From assembly GCA_037042185.1 (NCBI GenBank), contig JAXQJY010000023.1, positions 930,001 through 994,000 on the forward strand: a stretch of 64,000 nt of DNA, read 5' to 3'. The position numbers were made by a program, and so were the translations under genes. Below, piece by piece: positions 41,424 to 53,756 of the stretch. Positions within the stretch are counted from its first letter, which is position 1; every line of letters begins with the position of its first letter. Below the pieces are notes generated by a model. It saw nothing but the letters and a program-made list of their open reading frames with translations. It did not search any database and had not been told where the DNA came from. This DNA is from Sordariomycetes sp. S80-01Y. Lineage: Eukaryota; Ascomycota; Sordariomycetes.

Positions 41424-43091
41424 GGTTTGGGCTTGTGTCGAGGCGCGGGAAGGGGGTAGCCCCCGTTTGGGCTAAGCTGGGCGCGTAGGACCCGAGGTGA
41501 GGCAGCTGACGGCGGACAAAGGGTTCCCGGGGAGCACACGGCGAGCAGCAACGGTTCTCGGGCGTGACGGTGCAGGATGTGCTCGTCGATGGCGGCGAGA
41601 CGGCTGAGGCGATGGAGGTGATCGCTCAGAAGATGGGCGTTGATGGCCGCAGTTGATGAACTGCCAAAGCCTGAGCGTCCCCACTCGGGTCCCTGGCCGG
41701 AGGGGTGTCTGAATAAAGCGGCCAGCAGCGCCGGTGTATGGAAGGTGGCTTTATTGTCACGTCCCAGGTTAGCGCTGGGCACGGGCCAGCCTAGTCAGGA
41801 ACAGATGGGCCACTAGCCGCTCCCGCTGCGCCCCACATCCGGTGAACCGTCACCGTGAGCGTTCCACGAATAACTGTGGCTGTGCCAACCTCTGACTCTG
41901 TACCGAGTACGGAGTACGAAGTAATACTCCGTGTGGTCTCCGTACTGGTCCGCCAGAACTTCACTCCACAGCATGATTATGATTACCCCGTCGTCATTGC
42001 ATGATGGGCGCCCATCGTGGCAAGGCTGAAGACGCACGCCTCGCATCTTACGCTAGACGTTATGGGCACTTCTTCCGTGGCTTAATCATTGATATACGAG
42101 GCAGGCCTCTCTTCTAGTCATGTCCTGGTACTCCGCACCGAACCACATTTCCAGCTATCTCGTCTTGAACCGCCAACACGACCTCCTCAAACCAGCCCTG
42201 AGACCCATCCCCTCCGTCACTAATCTCAGTCTCGCAGCCGCCTGCCCAGACTCAAAACCAAGAGGATGGCCCCGAGTCTCCTGAGTCTCCCCGCGTAGAC
42301 CAAGTGTGAAACAGCCCCTCCCCAAGTTTCACGTTTCCCTCCTCGACAACCCTCCTTTTCTCGACTTCCCTTCCCACCCCTGTCCCAGTCTCAACTGCCG
42401 CCCTATGCTACTTTGCGCAAGATCTTACCATGTACTTGCGGCTCTACCAGACGCCCATGTCGATCTCGGGACGTCGGGCTGAATGTTACGCTGCGCGGGG
42501 GATGTGCCCGGATGGGGAGTATCAGCCTCAGGTGAGAATGTGCATTCATGTTGTCATCGCACCGTGATGACCTCGTTGGAATGCCAACCGACCGCTTGGG
42601 AAACCCAGCCCGAGACACATCTCGGAGGCCCCATCTTGATTCACTTTCACATTGGCCCACATGCTGAACGTAACCAGGTAAGGATTAATCACCATCATTA
42701 ATCTATCAGTTCTCTCGAACAGGATATGTACGTCCCAATACGGCCATCTACATAAAGTACCCTTCATCCAACTCCATTCAAAGCCTTGTCCACTGCTTCA
42801 ATCCCGTGCAAACGAGGGTTGGGAATGTGAATGCAGAATGGGGGGGTAAAGACGAAAATTGAAATAAGTAATTCGCAGAAGCGAGGGCAAGCAACGCTAT
42901 GCCAAAGGTATAGATAGATAAGAGGTTGGTCCAAGCGAGGGATGACGAAGAGGTAGTTGAAAACCAAAAGGGAAGTCCCTCCCAGGACATGATAAAAGTC
43001 TATGCAAGTGCGCCGCCAACACCAAAGCCGTATGTCCCGTGTCTTCGCCAGCCCGTATTATGAACATTTCCAACGCATAGTCTTCGAGGGT
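41424..43091. other. Intergenic; no supported gene
   Basis: The ste50 leader, then about 1.4 kb of sequence with short ORFs only. A 53-codon plus ORF starts MSWYSAPNHISSYLV near 42120; no domain is seen. An inverted repeat built from TACGGAGTAC/TACTCCGT lies at 41901-41936. Confidence 0.5.
41901..41936. repeat. Short imperfect inverted repeat (GAGTACGGAGTAC / AATACTCCGT)
   Basis: TACCGAGTACGGAGTAC is followed within a few bases by AATACTCCGT, so the strand can fold on itself. The sequence has the look of the TACGGAGTA-type simple repeats common in filamentous fungal genomes. Confidence 0.5.
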
Positions 43092-45125
43092 CTACCTCAG
43101 CGGTAGCTTGGCGTCGCGTCCGCCGTTGCGGATTACGTCCTCGATGTTCCACCTCGGAGGCTTGAACATAACATTATTATCCTTGCGCCATTGCAGCTCG
43201 TCCTCCGGCGCGACGTCGATGTCGGCAGGAAGTGGCTCCAAGCCGCCCGCAACGCCCGAGGAGTACTTCAGATCCATGTTGACAGCAACCTCGTCGCATG
43301 CTGCCAATAGCCTGTCGAGGTCATCCTTGTTGTGCGCTGCTGATACACAGAAGCGAGCACGGGAGGTGATGAGGGGAGTAGCGGGGTAGCCCACGACGAC
43401 GACCGAGATTTTGCGTCGGAGCATCTCGTGGGAGAAGGCAGGGATCTTGGCCGGGTGGTAGAGCATAACGGGGATGATGGGCGAGTCGTCATGGCCGTAG
43501 ACAATGTACCCGAGACGCTTGAGTCCAAGACGCAGGTAGCGCGAGTTGAAAGCGATGCGCTGGAGACGCTCCTCGCCCTGACCTGGGCACAGCTCGCCGG
43601 TGATCATTTTGAGAGAGGCCAGGATCTGCATGAGAACACAGGGCGTTGGAGCCTCACCAAGCTGCGAGGCGGCATTTGTGCTTCTCAACTTGTCGATGAT
43701 GGATTTCTCAGCAGCAATGTAACCACCATTAGCACCGAAGGACTTGGTCAGGGTTCCCATTAGGATGTCGACCTCGGCAGGATCAACGCCAAAGTAGTCG
43801 CACACACCGCGACCGCGAGGCCCGAGGGCACCGATAGAGTGAGCCTCGTCGACGAAGAGGTAGAACTTGTACTTGCGCTTGAGCGCAAGAATACCGGGAA
43901 GATCGCACATTGTTCCCTCCATGGAGTACAAGCCCTCAACAACGACCAAAATCTTCTTCCAAGGGCGGTGGGTGCGAGGCTGTCCCTGCGAGATAGCTTC
44001 CCTCAGGACGCGTTCAAGATCCCGCACGTTGTTGTGCTTGAAAGCCTTGATCATAGCGCCAGAGAGACGGGCGCCGACACGGATAGAGGCGTGATTCAGC
44101 TCGTCAGAGATGATCAGACAACCCTTGGACATCAGAGCGGGGAAAGAGCTGGCGTTGGTGACATATCCCATGGAGAAGACCATAGCCTCAGGCTTGCCAA
44201 CGAAGGAAGCAACCTCCTTCTCGACCTCGAGCACAAGATCAGTCGTACCAGAGTCATTGCGGGGGCTGCAGCTGGTGATGCCGTAGCGCTTGACGCACTC
44301 CTCCACAGCGTCTGCACAGGGGCCTTCAGACTGAGCGAAGCCAAGGTAGTTGTAGGAGCTCATGTTGAGGGTTTCAGTGGTAGTGCCGGTGTACCTGTAG
44401 GACTTGTTGAAGTCGTCGGATTCGCGGTCCAATAGTGTGATGAAACGCCCCGGAACGCCCGTTGATACACGCGCGAAGCAATCATCCAGACGCATCTTCA
44501 ACCGACGGGTGTAGAAGCTGTCAAAGTCGTCGTTGAGTGGAGCGTAGCCATTCTGCGCCTTGAGCGCATTGTAGTGCTTCTTGTCACCAAATCGCTTGCC
44601 GAAGAAGTCGCGTATGTGGCCAATGATGATGAGGATCAGGTAGCTGATGTAGGTGGTGATGACAGCAAAATACGGTGGGTCATCCTCGATAGGGGCGTCG
44701 AGCGGTTGCCCATGGGATTTGCTAGTGTAGAGGTGATTTGTCGAGCAGAGGGGTCCGAACTGAGCATCTGCCCGTTTCTGACGCTCGATCTCCTCAACAG
44801 TCTTGGGCTCGAAGAGGGTCGTTGTCGCAATATCGGTGCTGTTCTGCTCGGCGCCAGCAGTGGAAAGCGAGATAGCGGGTAGCGATACGGTCGAGCTTGA
44901 GATGCCGGACACGGTGGCGCTGGAGTTCTGCTGCTGCATGTGGTGCTGCTGCATGGCCAGCAAAGCTTGCGAGGGGTTGTCCTTTGACTTGGGGCTCGAG
45001 GAAAAGAAGTTGGTGAGACGGTTACCCTTGGAGCTGGAGGGGCGTCGCTCCCGTAACTTGTCGGGTTGGGACATGGTGGCGGAAGAGGTCGAGGAGGAGA
45101 AAGGATTTGCCAGTCGACGGGGCAT
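43092..45125 (-). CDS. LCB2: Serine palmitoyltransferase subunit 2 (Lcb2)
   Basis: A single frame of 677 residues. The first 110 residues are Ser/Gln-rich and disordered. A membrane helix follows (about 155-172; YFAVITTYISYLILIIIGHI), then the PLP fold type I alpha-oxoamine synthase domain: NMSSYNYLGFA, YGITSCSPRNDSGTTDL, SDELNHASIRVGARLSGA, the VDEAHSIGALGPRGRGV motif and the PLP-binding Lys461 in TLTKSFGANGGY. With Lcb1 it condenses serine and palmitoyl-CoA, the first and rate-limiting step of sphingolipid synthesis in the ER. Lcb2, not Lcb1, carries the Lys, so this is the catalytic subunit. It is longer than yeast Lcb2 (561) mainly by the N-terminal extension; the in-frame MSQPDKLRERR, 17 codons on, could also be the start. 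Confidence 0.96.
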   Translation of the reverse strand: MPRRLANPFSSSTSSATMSQPDKLRERRPSSSKGNRLTNFFSSSPKSKDNPSQALLAMQQHHMQQQNSSATVSGISSSTVSLPAISLSTAGAEQNSTDIATTTLFEPKTVEEIERQKRADAQFGPLCSTNHLYTSKSHGQPLDAPIEDDPPYFAVITTYISYLILIIIGHIRDFFGKRFGDKKHYNALKAQNGYAPLNDDFDSFYTRRLKMRLDDCFARVSTGVPGRFITLLDRESDDFNKSYRYTGTTTETLNMSSYNYLGFAQSEGPCADAVEECVKRYGITSCSPRNDSGTTDLVLEVEKEVASFVGKPEAMVFSMGYVTNASSFPALMSKGCLIISDELNHASIRVGARLSGAMIKAFKHNNVRDLERVLREAISQGQPRTHRPWKKILVVVEGLYSMEGTMCDLPGILALKRKYKFYLFVDEAHSIGALGPRGRGVCDYFGVDPAEVDILMGTLTKSFGANGGYIAAEKSIIDKLRSTNAASQLGEAPTPCVLMQILASLKMITGELCPGQGEERLQRIAFNSRYLRLGLKRLGYIVYGHDDSPIIPVMLYHPAKIPAFSHEMLRRKISVVVVGYPATPLITSRARFCVSAAHNKDDLDRLLAACDEVAVNMDLKYSSGVAGGLEPLPADIDVAPEDELQWRKDNNVMFKPPRWNIEDVIRNGGRDAKLPLR

Positions 45126-47070
45126 CTCTCCTGGAGTTGGCCAAAGTCAAGCGAACTAATTGGCGAGAGGCTCAGGGGCGCTCTGAGATAGGAGCTGTTT
45201 GCTAGGAAGGTTAGTGGAAAGTAGAACAGAACAACACAACAAAAGGCTCAATTGAAGCGAATGCTGCGACGAGATGACGAAGGAGGCTGGGGGAAAGATC
45301 GTGTGAGAGATCTCGAGGTGTGAGGTGAGGTTGGAACAGGCGGAGGTGCGTGCTGCGCCCGGTTGGGAGGATGGGGTTCTCGGTTTCAACGGTCTGGCGC
45401 CGCCGGGGTGCCGGGCAATTCCTGATGGGGGAAATCGCATGGCCATGTTGACCAGCGGGCGAAGCACTGCACTGCAATGCCACCATCATCCACCCGCACA
45501 CTGCACAATGATGTATGGTTCGTCGGCATCTCTCCCACCATCCACTGGAATCCCATCTCGCCCTCAACCTCGCGACTCGCAAAGACAAACTTGGTGGATT
45601 GAAAAGGGGTTCTGCAGTGACCTACCAAGAGAGAGCAGAGCCTAGTTGCTGCGATTCCTCGGCAGTAACGAACAACTTCAGGATCAGGAACGGTCGCAAA
45701 AGCCGTCGTCGCGTAAGGCTTTATCGTGCTCGGGGTCGCGTAGCAGTGTTTCGTCCGTCCGCGTGGGAGTCTCGGATGGTCCAGGCCGCCGTAGCCGCGG
45801 AGTGGCTCGTCGCCGTCTTACCGTTAAGCCCGGCTTTGCAAACGGCTGGTCAAGGCAATGTGACGACGTCGAAGCCTCGATCAACCCAAACTCGAAGCAG
45901 CGGCAAGTCAAGAGCAGCGAGCAGCGGTCGGCGAACGTATGGAGTAGTTGATGACGGGAATTGAAAAAGGAGGAGGAATGTCGGTGCAAGAACCGATGCG
46001 AAGATGGAAGAGGCAAATTGACGGGCGGGCAAACAGGCACTAAAATCGCCTGTCACTTCGATCCGAGGCCCTGATTCGTCAGCCGAGGGTCGAAAAGCTT
46101 AAAGTGGGTGGCCGTCAGGTACCCGATGGTGCGTTTCCACTGCGTCAGCGGCCTCGGCCACTGCAGCTCCCTGTAGAGCTTCAACTCCATGACTCCGCCC
46201 AGGTTTCAATTTTGATTTGATCCCCCCTAGAGGCGTCTTGGCAGAGGATGGATTTCTTTTCGCGCCTGCTTGCGCGCTCTCGTCAGAAGAGGAGGACCCT
46301 CGCGTTTCTCGCTCTCGCTGCCCGAGCGAGATATCCGCGAGGTGATCTGCTGACCAAGTGCCGGCTCTGCCCTTCCGAGTCCTCCGGAACACCACCGCGG
46401 CTGGGTCGGAGATTGATCCTGTCCCGAAAGGTTTTCTTGCTATGAGCGGGAGCGAGAGAAAAAAAGGGGGGCCCAGCCTATGCCTTGCAAAATTGGCGGC
46501 TGGATCGTCATCGTCATCACGAAGCAATCGACGATGATTGCATTGACTTTATCTTGCGATGGTATTTGATCTCCCAGCTAGCCTAAATCCGTCCAAGTCT
46601 GGCCAGCAGAGTTGAAGCCGCGAACATTCACCAGCCTTGACAGTCTGGGGAATCCGCTTCGAGCAACGCTTATTTTGCAACACGTCATTCGCGTGAGCTT
46701 GAGTCGAGCTGTGAAATGCAGTCAGACAAGTCAGACAAGGCTGCCCATTCAAAGTGCGCCAACAAGTGTTACCCGAGCAAAGCTCACCTTTTAGGAGTAA
46801 AGTCTCTCAACCCGCGCACCGGTTATACCAGCCACATGGAAGCCACAATTCACCCCCCGGCACCGCCACACTTCGGCAAGCCTGAGCCACTCACGGGTTG
46901 CGCCGGTCCACGAACGGCTCTCATCGTTGCGCTTCGGATCCTAACGACAACAATTTTCCCAACAATATTTCCAACGGTCATAGTACTCCCACCGCCTTGT
47001 CATTCTCTCATTCACCTCCTCCTCACATTGTTATCTCTCTTTGATCTCTCCTTCTGAGCAAATATTGACC
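45126..47070. other. Divergent promoter region between LCB2 and acetoacetyl-CoA synthetase
   Basis: About 1.9 kb. Several ORFs of 60-150 codons on both strands overlap each other and show no domain; I call none. The last 200 bases are the pyrimidine-rich leader of the plus-strand gene. Confidence 0.5.
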
Positions 47071-49427
47071 ATGGCTGAGGTTCTGTGGAATCACCCTGAC
47101 CCCACGTCCACGCCCATGTGGCACTTCCTCCAGAGGATCAAGGACAAGCATGGACTCAAGGAGGACACGTATGCGGCCCTGTACGCTTGGAGCGTCGAGA
47201 ACGTGAATGAGTTTTGGGAAGAATGCTGGGATGCTGTTGGCATTGAGGCTTCCGTAGGGTATAAGCATGTGAGTGTTCTTATGATCAAGGGGCGTGAGAA
47301 GGCGGCGTCGGAACCGAGATAGGATGTCCTCCTTGGTCAGGAATCGGCGCAGATCTTTTGAGTCTATAGACAGTGGTGCTCGCGGCATTCTCATGAGACC
47401 TCTTCAAGGCATTTGGGGGCTTTTTTTGTGTCTGAATCTCCTATGCACGAGCACCTCAGTCGTGCTGCCCCTCCATGCCCCTCACCTCCAACCCCCTTTC
47501 TCATCACTCTACTGACATCCTCAGGCCCTTCCTCAAGACGCCCCTATGTTCCCGCGTCCCGACTTCTTCTCCTCATCCCGCCTCAATTTCGCGCAAAACC
47601 TCCTTTTCCCACCAACCAAGCCATCTCTGGACCCCTCTAACACCGCTCTCCTGACCATCACCGAACTGCCCAATCACCCGCCCCGGACCACATCTTGGGC
47701 GCAACTTCGCGAAGCCGTCCGTCTCTGCTCTTCCGCTCTGAGAGCTACGGGCTTGTCCTCAGGCGACGTGGTGGCAGGTTACGTCTCGAATCATGAGCAG
47801 GCGCTGGTTGCGATGCTGGCGGCGGCCAGTATCGGCGCTGTGTGGACAGGGATAAGTCCTGATAACGGTGTTAGTGCTGTGTTAGATCGGTTAGGTCAAA
47901 TTGGTCCCAAGGTTCTGTTTGCGGACAATGGAACTGTCTACAATGGGAAGGAGTGGTCAAGCACTGCCAAGACGACTGACATTGTCAAGGAGCTCCAGAA
48001 GGTGGGGAGCCTGACTACAGTGGTTGTAATCGAGAACATCTCGGCGGATCTCTGCCTGGAAGACCTGACGCACTTGGGTGTACAAGCGATGGAGTATGAA
48101 AATTTCATCTCAACCGCGCCAGACGAGCCGCTCAAGTTTGAACAACTCCCACCCTCTCACCCGTTGTACATCCTCTACTCCAGTGGCACCACGGGTCTGC
48201 CCAAAGCCATCGTCCACACGGCCCTGGGAACTCTCCTTCAGCACAAGAAGGAGCACATGCTACACTGCAGCATGGGCCCTGAATCTAAGATGCTGTACTA
48301 CACCACCACTTCATGGATGATGTGGCATTGGAGCGTTGGTGCACTAGCCGTGGGGGCGCAGCTGATCCTCTACTCTGGCTCGCCGTTCCGACCACACGGG
48401 TATATGTCCCTGCTCAAGCTGTTATCGGATTTGAAGGTTACACACTTTGGCACCTCGGCGGCGTACTTGACTGCGCTGGAGACAAATAATGTCTTCCCGG
48501 TCAAGGAGAAGGACATTGACTTATCGCATCTGCAAGCCATATATTCGACGGCCTCGCCGCTCCCGCCATCGACCTTCAAGCACGTCTACGAGGCTTTCCC
48601 CAAACACGTCAACCTCGCCTCCATTACCGGTGGGACTGACATCATATCCCTCTTCGGCGCGCCTTGCCCTTTGCTTCCTGTGCGCGTGGGAGAAATTCAG
48701 TGCGCCGGACTGGGCATGGCCATACGTGTGGTCGACCCCTTGACAGGCGAGGAAGTTCCCGAGGGCGAACCCGGCGATCTTGTTTGCGTCAAGCCATTCC
48801 CCTGTCAACCGCTCACATTCTGGGGTGACAAGGGCGACGATAAGTACAGATCTGCATACTTTGAGCGCTTTGCAGACGTCTGCGGAGCCAAGGGTGCGGT
48901 CTGGCATCACGGAGATTTCGTCAAGATTCTCGACCAAGGGACAGGGAGCCTCGTCATGCTCGGGCGTTCAGACGGTGTTCTCAAACCTTCAGGTGTGAGG
49001 TTTGGTTCAGCGGAAATATACAACATCCTGACGCGCTTCTTCTCCTCGGAGATCGAGGATGCGGTCTGCATTGGGAGGAGAAGGGCCGACGATAAGGATG
49101 AGACGGTGTGTCTGTTCGTGGTTGTGAAGGAGGGTCATCAGTTCGACGAAGATCTCAAGGCGAGGATCAAGAAGGTCATCAAGGGAGAGTTGAGCCCGAG
49201 GCATGTGCCCGGTGTGGTTGAGGAGTGCGGTGGTGGGATCCCTAAGACGGGTAATGGAAAAAAGTAAGTCTCTTCAACGCCTCGTGAGAAGGGTGTGCTA
49301 ACATCGCGACAGGATCGAGGTTGCGGTGAAGCAGATTTTATCTGGCCTGGAGGTCAAGACGAATGCGTCGGTTGCAAATCCCGAAGCTTTGGACTGGTTC
49401 AAAGAATGGGCATCAAAGCAGCATTAA
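47071..49427 (+). CDS. Acetoacetyl-CoA synthetase
   Basis: Exons 47071-47268, 47525-49263 and 49313-49427 give 683 residues, the usual length. The start (MAEVLWNHPDPTSTPMWHFL) is the typical AACS cap. The ANL adenylation domain follows with P-loop-like YILYSSGTTGLPKAIVHT, TTTSWMMWHWSVGAL, the SITGGTDIISLF core, WHHGDFVKI and the GRSDGVLKPSGVRFGSAEIY hinge. The catalytic Lys of the C-terminal domain lies in PKTGNGKKIEVAVKQ, spanning the second intron. The enzyme makes acetoacetyl-CoA from acetoacetate with ATP in the cytosol, feeding ketone bodies or leucine breakdown products to sterol and lipid synthesis. The ending KQH is not a canonical peroxisomal signal. Confidence 0.96.
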
Positions 49428-52400
49428 ATTTCTGAGGATGGTAGAGATAGTTATCAATAGACAGTCTGAAGACATTTAGGTCGAAGGGATGTCGCCGAAT
49501 CTCAGGAATATCGTGCGGTCAGAGTGTAGATCAATACGGTGATGGATCGGTCTTCAAGCCTCGTGGAATGATGTCTCTGTTTATCCGTATGCTCCTCAAA
49601 CAAGGTCGAAGTGGACCCTTCTTCTTCTTCAACGTCTTCATTCTAATTAGTTCTCAGTTCTCGGTGTGGTGGCCCGTGAGCATCATCGCATCTGGGTCTG
49701 AATTACAGCCAACGCGCCCGAGTCATTCTCCGAGTCCGCAGCCATGACCAGCGCCAAGCACGATCTAGGCAATGGCGTCGTCCACCGCAGAGAACCGTAC
49801 CGCACTTAGAGAAGCTCGCAGGAGACCAATAGCGAGCGTGAATTATGAGGCGTCTCCTGTGATGAGCGACAGTACCAACCAAAGGCGGCGTGAGACAAGC
49901 AGAAGCATTCAAGACAGCAAATAGATGAGAAGACACCTCGGTAAGACCGTCGTCCGAGACACGTCGACCGATGGTACCCTCGAACTTAAACAAGCCAACA
50001 AGAAGCGACACTGAGGTCTTGTAAGACTTTGACACGCACCGAGCCCGCTCCCGCGTCAGTCAAGATCCCCGGCCGAAACCAACTATGTAGACCATGGTCG
50101 ATAGTCACGGAGCCCAGTGACGTGTTAGTGTATGACTGGGTAAGAAGCCGGGACAATAACAGACGCTGTCAGTCGCGATAGCTCCCGTTCAGATGGTCGC
50201 CCTGAATGGGAAATCACGGGCATTGGTGAAAAGTGTGGAAAATGCGGGTCACTCGCGAAGGGAAATTAGCACTCTCAAGACGTGCATACTGGGGTCGATG
50301 AAGTCCTCCGAGTGGTTTGGCAGCTTGCGGCTAAGATTGCTGGCCCCAAAGGATCCTGCGGGAGCGAGTCGTGCAAGGGATGGCCTCTGAAGCTACAGAG
50401 TACGGAGCGAAGAGAAGGAGAGTCTGTCTGGCAGTAAACCACAACTTACACGGTGGTTTGTTAAGCGCAGATGATGCTGTGAGCAGTGGCACGAAACCTG
50501 ATCCAGGAGATTTGCTGCAGATGCGAGATTAGATGCAGGCAGAAGCCAAGTCTCTTATTCTGCAGGACCGATATGAGTGCCAATAGTGCCCGGGCTGCGT
50601 CCGAGTTGGAGGACGGCCGTGCGCCTCGGAGTTGTCGAGGGGGCTTGCATCGCGCTGTAATATTCGGAGTGTGAGAAGAATCCTCCAACCCGGATCCTTG
50701 GTGATGCTCGATGGCGCTAAGAAAGAGTTGACGTGACGGGTCTCCAAGCTTCGGTGGAAAACGAAGCAGAAGCATTCATCTCCTTGCAAACTTTCCGCCG
50801 CAGTTGGCTATGGTGATACCTGTTAATGATATTCGGAAGAGCCTCGGTGGCGTTCGCCGCTGTTGAAGATGTGCGAGACTCCCACGTTTTGTATGATTGA
50901 TCAGCGCTGGCCAGGCTCGTAGGAAGGCCGGCATTCCTATCATCTCGTCTAGCAAGCTGGAGGTGTACCTGCTTGTAGCCGTTAGCAACGAGTGTTCAGT
51001 GCTCCATTCCGACAGCACCTATGCTCGTTTCGCGCTTCTTCGTCCAGAGACTTCTGAATGCTCTTGATGGTACGATGGACAGACCCATCATTTCGCCTGC
51101 AAGGCGTTGCGGCTGCACACGTCGTCGCTGATCATGCAGCACTGGCGTCTCCCATGTCTCTCGGCAGGGATCTCTCCGGGGTCGTCTCGCAGCAGGCTCC
51201 TTTCACAGTCAACAGTGGACCTGATCCAGGCAAGGGAACAGCCGCGAGCTGGGCATCTCCTCGGTCCTCTCGTTATATCTAAGGTCCATGATACCTCGTG
51301 CTGTAATCCACGAGGCTGATTTCGAAGGCTCAAAGGTCCAATTAGCAACCGTGCACCGGTCATGGCGGCTAGAAACGCAAGACCTGATTCAGAAATGCTC
51401 GAGCCCCAGTCTCGGACGAGCAACGGAGAGCATCTAAAGGTTCCACCGAAATTCGAAGCGGCGAGCGGGTCCCTTGGATTTGGTGCCCCTTGTTATTTGC
51501 AGTGGCCGGTTTGTTGGTCAGTTCGGTGGAGGCCAGAGGTTGCATCTCCGCCGTCCAAACTCGTCGATAGCCGCTGACGGTGGTGCCCTTCGCCCCTGGG
51601 CCAGCAGAATAAGGTTGCGGCTGCTGATCAATTGCCCTGAGCAACAAGAAAGAAGTTGCGACGGAGTCGTGAAGGCAGTGGTGATGATGGATGATAATCA
51701 TTGGCGCGCTGTACGGGTGCAGGGCGACTGCAGGACAGCACTGCAGAATCCACGAACCCCCCTGGAAGCTGCATTCCCTCCGGGCTCCTGCTCATTCTAC
51801 GCCGCTGGAGAATGGGGACAGCGGCTGCCGTTCCGGGCCATTATACTGTGCGAACCTGAGCCCGCTAGTCTCCATCGGGCCCTCGGTTTGGTGCCAGGCA
51901 TGTGTGGGGAAACGGAGATGGTGTGAAATTGTCCGCCAAGACGATGGCAGCAGTTAGAGCTTGCCTGGGGGCTGCCGAATGGGACGCTGGAGCTCTGAGC
52001 TCTGCTGCAAATAGCCCCAGCCTGCCTCTGCCTGTGGGAAAGAGCACCTGGGCAGAGCCCGTGCTCCTGCCGGCCACCCATTGGGGCAACGCACCAACCA
52101 GTCTCGTCTCCTCTCCCGCCCGTTCCCCCCCGTTCCAGTTCCTCCACACACCTTGCCAACCAACATCCCGTTTGTCCTGCTGGTCCTCCCAATCCCAATC
52201 TCACCACTGCAGTCAATTTCCATCGACGCTCGCTGTCAACCGGCCGACGAAACGAAGCGACGACTTCCACGACTCCCTTCCCACGACGCATCCTACCGCG
52301 CTTCGTGAGTTGCGTCACGATTCGCATTGGTCCAACGAATCGTCCGTCTCGTCGAGTTCCCCTTTGCCAGACGCCGACCTCAAGGCTGTCGCTGGCCTCT

Positions 52401-52466
52401 TCTCCTCGGCTCCCGTCGCTCTTCACCGCCATCCGCCCTCATTGAGCTTCTCGCGTCGCCGTCACC
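49428..52466. other. 3 kb intergenic region; no supported gene
   Basis: This holds the 3' UTR of the acetoacetyl-CoA synthetase gene and a long upstream region of the G-beta gene, whose last 400 bases are CT-rich like a fungal leader. ORFs of 150-220 codons at 51474-52564 and the antisense one at 51797-52432 are Arg/Ser/Pro-rich frames without domains. One of them runs on into the G-beta exon in another frame. Confidence 0.5.
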
Positions 52467-53756
52467 ATGAATTCCCAAGGCGCCAACGATGTGTCGCCCG
52501 AGGCGATGCAGGCGCGCATCCAGCAGGCTCGTCGCGAAGCAGAGACCCTCAAGGACCGCATTAAGAGGAAGAAGGATGAGCTGGCAGACACCACCCGTAC
52601 GTCAACTTCGTCTGCCAATTGCATCTAAACTGTAGCTAACCGTCCATTGCAGTCCGCGCTGTCGCCCAGCAGGCTCACGAGCCAATCCCAAAGAACCAGC
52701 TCATGAAGGCCAAGCGCACCCTCAAGGGGCATCTGGCCAAGATCTACGCAATGCACTGGTCGACCGACCGGAGGCACCTCGTCTCGGCCTCGCAAGACGG
52801 CAAGCTCATCATCTGGGACGCCTACACCACAAACAAGGTCCACGCCATTCCTCTGCGGAGCTCATGGGTCATGACCTGCGCCTACGCTCCCTCGGGCAAC
52901 TTTGTTGCTTGTGGTGGCCTCGACAACATCTGCTCCATCTACAACCTCAACCAGCAGCGCGATGGCCCCACACGCGTCGCCCGTGAGCTTTCAGGCCACG
53001 CTGGCTACCTGTCGTGCTGTCGATTCATCAACGACCGTTCAATCTTGACCTCGTCGGGAGATATGACTTGTATGAAGTGGGATATCGAGACGGGCCAGAA
53101 GGTCACTGAGTTCGCCGACCATCTGGGAGATGTCATGAGCATTAGCCTCAACCCTACCAACCAGAACACCTTCATCTCTGGTGCCTGCGATGCTTTCGCC
53201 AAAATGTGGGATATTCGCGCCGGGAAGGCGGTGCAAACGTTCGCCGGCCACGAGTCCGATATCAACGCCATTCAGTTCTTCCCTGACGGCCACTCCTTTG
53301 TGACAGGTTCGGACGATGCCACATGTCGACTGTTCGACATCCGGGCAGACCGCGAGCTGAACCTGTACGGATCGGAATCTATTCTCTGCGGCATAACCTC
53401 CGTCGCTACCTCTGTTTCCGGCCGTTTGCTGTTTGCTGGTTACGACGACTTTGAGTGCAAGGTACGTTCACGATTTATATTGCTCTTTTCACTTCTGACA
53501 AATCTAGGTCTGGGACGTTACTCGAGGCGAGAAGGTCGGCTCCCTTGTGGGCCACGACAACCGTGTCAGCTGCTTGGGCGTCAGCAACGACGGCATCAGC
53601 CTGTGCACGGGTTCATGGGACTCTCTGGTATGTTTACCCCAATTGTTGCGCCATATGATTGCCTTACTGCGTGCCCCTGCGGCCGTCGTGACTCGCGCTG
53701 CATGTGATGATCCCCCAAGCTAATTGATATTGCAGCTCAAAATCTGGGCCTACTAA
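52467..53756 (+). CDS. Heterotrimeric G-protein beta subunit
   Basis: Exons 52467-52596, 52653-53461, 53508-53627 and 53736-53756 give 359 residues, the standard length. An N-terminal coiled coil ([20 protein letters not shown]) pairs with G gamma. Seven WD40 blades follow, with typical ends such as [92 protein letters not shown] and [14 protein letters not shown]. Orthologues are SfaD, MGB1, Cpgb-1 and yeast Ste4; they act with G alpha in growth, conidiation, mating and virulence. The last exon codes for six residues and completes the seventh blade. A phosducin-like gene lies about 3.1 kb downstream on the same strand. Confidence 0.98.

Noticed and set aside
51797-52564. Long opposed ORFs upstream of G beta
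   Set aside because: Arg/Pro/Ser-rich frames in a CT-rich leader; the plus one overlaps the true G-beta exon in another frame.
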